Position numbers and translations under genes: made by a program
Shown: in pieces, positions 5,892 through 7,635 of the stretch
Numbering within the stretch: the first letter of the stretch is position 1
Layout: every line of letters begins with the position of its first letter
Origin: Euryarchaeota archaeon UBA538
GTDB taxonomy: Archaea; Thermoplasmatota; Poseidoniia; Poseidoniales; Thalassarchaeaceae
Length of the DNA: 7,635 nt
Assembly: GCA_002499325.1 (NCBI GenBank)
Contig: DALC01000053.1
Coordinates: 3,978 to 11,612 of the forward strand
Direction of reading: 5' to 3'
Notes under the pieces: model-generated
Told to the model about the DNA's origin: nothing
Database searches by the model: none
What the model saw: the letters and a program-made list of their open reading frames with translations, nothing else

Positions 5892-6381
5892 GCCATTTTA
5901 CGCTGAGAACTCAGTAGTCATAGAGGCTCCGAAGTCAGAGGTCTGGAAATCGATAAGCTCACCAGGTAATCTGAATGACTCTCATCCTTTCTGTCAAGAG
6001 AACACAGTTCAGAACTGGCCCGGCGAGAAATCGGTAGACACCCTGGAGTATCTGAATGGATTTGTGCTAATCAGAGAGTTCCAGACTTGGGATGAGGGCG
6101 AGGGATATTCTCTGATGATAGGTAGAGACGGTGGAAGAAAGTCGTTTGTTGAATGGGAAATCTCAGAGATTGATGAAAAAAGGGCCATCCTCAAAATTAG
6201 AGTCCATCCACACCTTCTTTCTGATTGGAATAGAATCACCGCTTCTCTGGCATATTTATTCTATGTCAGACCAAAACTACGCAAGTACCTATTCTCAGTC
6301 ACAAGGGGATTCAAATGGCAAATCGAAAATAAGAAGAGGATTCCGAGGAATCACTTCGGAAAGCACCCATGGTTCTCATAG
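5881..6381 (+). CDS. SRPBCC (START/polyketide cyclase-like) superfamily protein
   Basis: 166 residues. The opening AENSVVIEAPKSEVWKSISSPGNL (8-31) is the standard first strand and helix of the SRPBCC helix-grip fold, whose members form a deep cavity for hydrophobic ligands. Alternating strands follow (FVLIREFQTW, GYSLMIG, SFVEWEISEI, AILKIRVHP). A basic C-terminal helix region comes next, then an ending rich in Asn, His and aromatic residues (NHFGKHPWFS). There is no signal peptide or membrane segment, so it is probably cytosolic. The start is GTG at 5881; the next in-frame ATG lies about 77 codons in, past the diagnostic N-terminus. It begins 111 nt after the rhodopsin stop on the same strand, with no oligo-T tract between, so co-transcription is possible. 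Ligand and function are unknown; a link to retinal or lipid is speculation. The 3' end overlaps gpmA tail to tail by 6 nt. Confidence 0.82.
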   Translation: MRGWPFYAENSVVIEAPKSEVWKSISSPGNLNDSHPFCQENTVQNWPGEKSVDTLEYLNGFVLIREFQTWDEGEGYSLMIGRDGGRKSFVEWEISEIDEKRAILKIRVHPHLLSDWNRITASLAYLFYVRPKLRKYLFSVTRGFKWQIENKKRIPRNHFGKHPWFS

Positions 6382-6978
6382 TGCTCCTCGAGTGATTTGA
6401 CCATCTTCGAATTTGTAGAAGAGTGGCTTTCCAGTGGGTATCTCAACTGAGACAATGTCTTCCGGACTTATCGACTCGATATGCATGACAATAGATCTCA
6501 GGGAGTTGCCGTGGGCCGAAATGAGAACATTCTTCCCTGCTTCCAAATCTCTCATTATGGTACCCTCGAAGTAGGGGACAGTTCTCGCGGCATTCATCTT
6601 CAGACTCTCCCCACCAGGGGGAGGGATATCGAAAGACCTCCTCCAGATACGCACCTGCTCCGCACCGTGTATTTTAGCCGTCTCTGCCTTATTCAGTCCT
6701 TGTAGGTCCCCGTAGTGCCTCTCGTTAAGTAGATCATCTTTGATCACAGGGATACCCCCTGGATAAGAACTCCTGCTAATGATAATCTCAGCCGTCCTCT
6801 GTGCCCTCTTGAGTCCACTGGTGTGGACTACATCGAATGGTATCTCAGATAAGATATCACCCGCTTCCTTTGCTTCCTCAACCCCCCTATCGGAAAGGTC
6901 GACATCGGTCCATCCAGTGAATCTATTCTCAGCATTCCACAATGACTGACCATGCCTGATAAGAACGAGCCTCCCCAT
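6376..6978 (-). CDS. gpmA: 2,3-bisphosphoglycerate-dependent phosphoglycerate mutase
   Basis: 200 residues; interconverts 3- and 2-phosphoglycerate in glycolysis/gluconeogenesis through a phosphohistidine. Motifs: LIRHGQSLWN with phospho-acceptor H9 and R8, NRFTGWTDVDLSDRG (18-32), TSGLKRAQRTA with R58, NERHYGDLQG (85-94) with E86 as acid/base, the basic IWRRSFDIPPPGGES segment (111-125), and SAHGNSLRS with H156. The NRFTGW and ERHYG stretches distinguish true dPGM from other histidine phosphatases. It is shorter than the E. coli enzyme (about 250), like the compact dPGMs of some bacteria; all catalytic parts are present. It begins 9 nt after the MscS stop, with GAGGT overlapping that stop, so the two genes are probably co-translated. 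A cofactor-dependent PGM is not the usual archaeal form, so transfer from bacteria is possible. Confidence 0.94.
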   Translation of the reverse strand: MGRLVLIRHGQSLWNAENRFTGWTDVDLSDRGVEEAKEAGDILSEIPFDVVHTSGLKRAQRTAEIIISRSSYPGGIPVIKDDLLNERHYGDLQGLNKAETAKIHGAEQVRIWRRSFDIPPPGGESLKMNAARTVPYFEGTIMRDLEAGKNVLISAHGNSLRSIVMHIESISPEDIVSVEIPTGKPLFYKFEDGQITRGAL

Positions 6979-6984
6979 TCGATT

Positions 6985-6989
6985 ACCTC
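6985..6989 (-). promoter_or_regulatory. Shine-Dalgarno site for gpmA
   Basis: GAGGT on the minus strand overlaps the MscS stop (TGAGGT) and lies 6 nt before the gpmA ATG at 6978. It supports this start and coupled translation of the pair. Confidence 0.7.
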
Positions 6990-7635
6990 ATACAGTGTGA
7001 CTTTCCCTGAATCTCGGCTCATGGAACTTCAATCCAAACTCGCTTGCTCTGGATTTTGCCATCAGGGCAACATCCTCCTTCATCTCCCTCTCAGACTTAG
7101 CGGAGGAATCACAGTAGAAGTTGGTCTGAACAATAATCTTAGAGGGCCCCACTGAGCTTATTCTCACCCAGGAGTCATCCTCCTTCATCGACCTGGGATC
7201 AGACGTCACCTGCTCCAGAAGAGAACTGCAAAAGCTCTTTATCGACTCCTGGTCGCTACTAGCTTCAAACTCGTATGATGGCCTTATTCTCCTAAACCTC
7301 CTCTGGCTAAAATTTTCAACAGAGGAGTTAGTGATGTTAGAGTTGGGAACGGTGACTAGGGTATCAGCGCTGGTTCTGATCAGGGTTGTCCTCAGGGCTA
7401 TGGTCACTACCTCTCCCTCCACCCCATCTACAATAATCCAGTCTCCCACATTGAATGGCTGGTCAATCAAGATGCTTATGGCTCCAAATATATTCGCCAC
7501 CGTGTCTTTGGCAGCCAGAGCTAGAGCGAGACCGGTAATTCCCAGTCCGGCGATGAGCCCACTCAGATTCACCCCTGCGAGGCCAGCCATCATGAAGACA
7601 CCAGTGACGACGACCGCCACCCTTCCAACCGATTC
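6988..7635 (-). CDS. MscS-type mechanosensitive channel (N-terminus off window)
   Basis: 215 C-terminal residues; the frame stays open to the right edge, so the beginning is missing. Small-conductance mechanosensitive channels open under membrane tension and release solutes during osmotic downshift. The pore-lining helix TM3 is clear: GVNLSGLIAGLGITGLALALAAKD, rich in Gly and Ala. It is followed by TVANIFGAISILIDQPFNVGDWI, the kinked TM3b and entry to the beta domain. The beta domain (VDGVEGEVVTIALRTTLIRT, then VTVPNSNITNSSVENFS) is the standard MscS signature. An alpha/beta C-terminal domain follows and the protein ends at RESHTV. The GTG at 7620 is only an internal Val codon; the real start lies beyond 7635. 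It heads the pair with gpmA, 9 nt apart. Confidence 0.94.
   Translation of the reverse strand, partial: ESVGRVAVVVTGVFMMAGLAGVNLSGLIAGLGITGLALALAAKDTVANIFGAISILIDQPFNVGDWIIVDGVEGEVVTIALRTTLIRTSADTLVTVPNSNITNSSVENFSQRRFRRIRPSYEFEASSDQESIKSFCSSLLEQVTSDPRSMKEDDSWVRISSVGPSKIIVQTNFYCDSSAKSEREMKEDVALMAKSRASEFGLKFHEPRFRESHTV

Noticed and set aside
6131..6400. Plus-strand open frame of 89 codons
   Set aside because: Alternative frame inside the SRPBCC gene; composition not protein-like and no motif.

Overview
The window most likely comes from a planktonic marine euryarchaeon of the Marine Group II (Ca. Poseidoniales) type. Three things point there: a proteorhodopsin-type light-driven proton pump, a cis-prenyltransferase with the archaeal layout (long basic N-terminal extension), and archaeal expression signals. 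Those signals are TATA-like boxes about 25-30 nt before start codons, oligo-T termination tracts, and GGAGG or GAGGT ribosome sites only inside gene clusters. Taxonomy is inferred from gene content and signals; no search was possible.

Layout. (1) Positions 3580 down to 1, minus strand: a tight five-gene cluster in the order HAD-family hydrolase, polyprenyl diphosphate synthase (uppS), Nudix hydrolase, RidA-family protein, MFS transporter. The MFS gene runs off the left edge. Gaps are 48 nt, an 11-nt overlap, 30 nt and an 8-nt overlap. (2) Positions 3581-3643: a short divergent intergenic region with a symmetric TATA-like element. (3) Positions 3644-4900, plus strand: an unfamiliar 418-residue protein with weak kinase/aminoglycoside-phosphotransferase-like traits and two C-terminal membrane helices. 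(4) Positions 4901-4968: T-runs (termination) that merge into a TATA box for the next gene. (5) Positions 4969-5769, plus: a blue-tuned proteorhodopsin with D/T/E pump residues, Gln at the colour-tuning site and the retinal lysine. (6) Positions 5770-5880: a 31-bp near-perfect palindrome and a second hairpin. (7) Positions 5881-6381, plus: an SRPBCC/START-like ligand-binding-fold protein. (8) Positions 7635 down to 6376, minus: an MscS-type mechanosensitive channel (N-terminus off the right edge) followed by gpmA, which meets the SRPBCC gene tail to tail with a 6-nt overlap.

How the genes may work together. The plus-strand block (kinase-like membrane protein, rhodopsin, SRPBCC protein) is the distinctive part: a proton pump with its own strong promoter, between two genes of unknown role that could act at the membrane or on a hydrophobic ligand. 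The left cluster mixes polyprenyl carrier synthesis (uppS, perhaps the HAD protein) with metabolite clean-up (Nudix, RidA) and solute transport. The right cluster pairs osmotic release (MscS) with glycolysis (gpmA). No RNA genes, insertion sequences, CRISPR arrays, prophage or attachment sites were seen, and no stretch over 300 bases lacks a gene.
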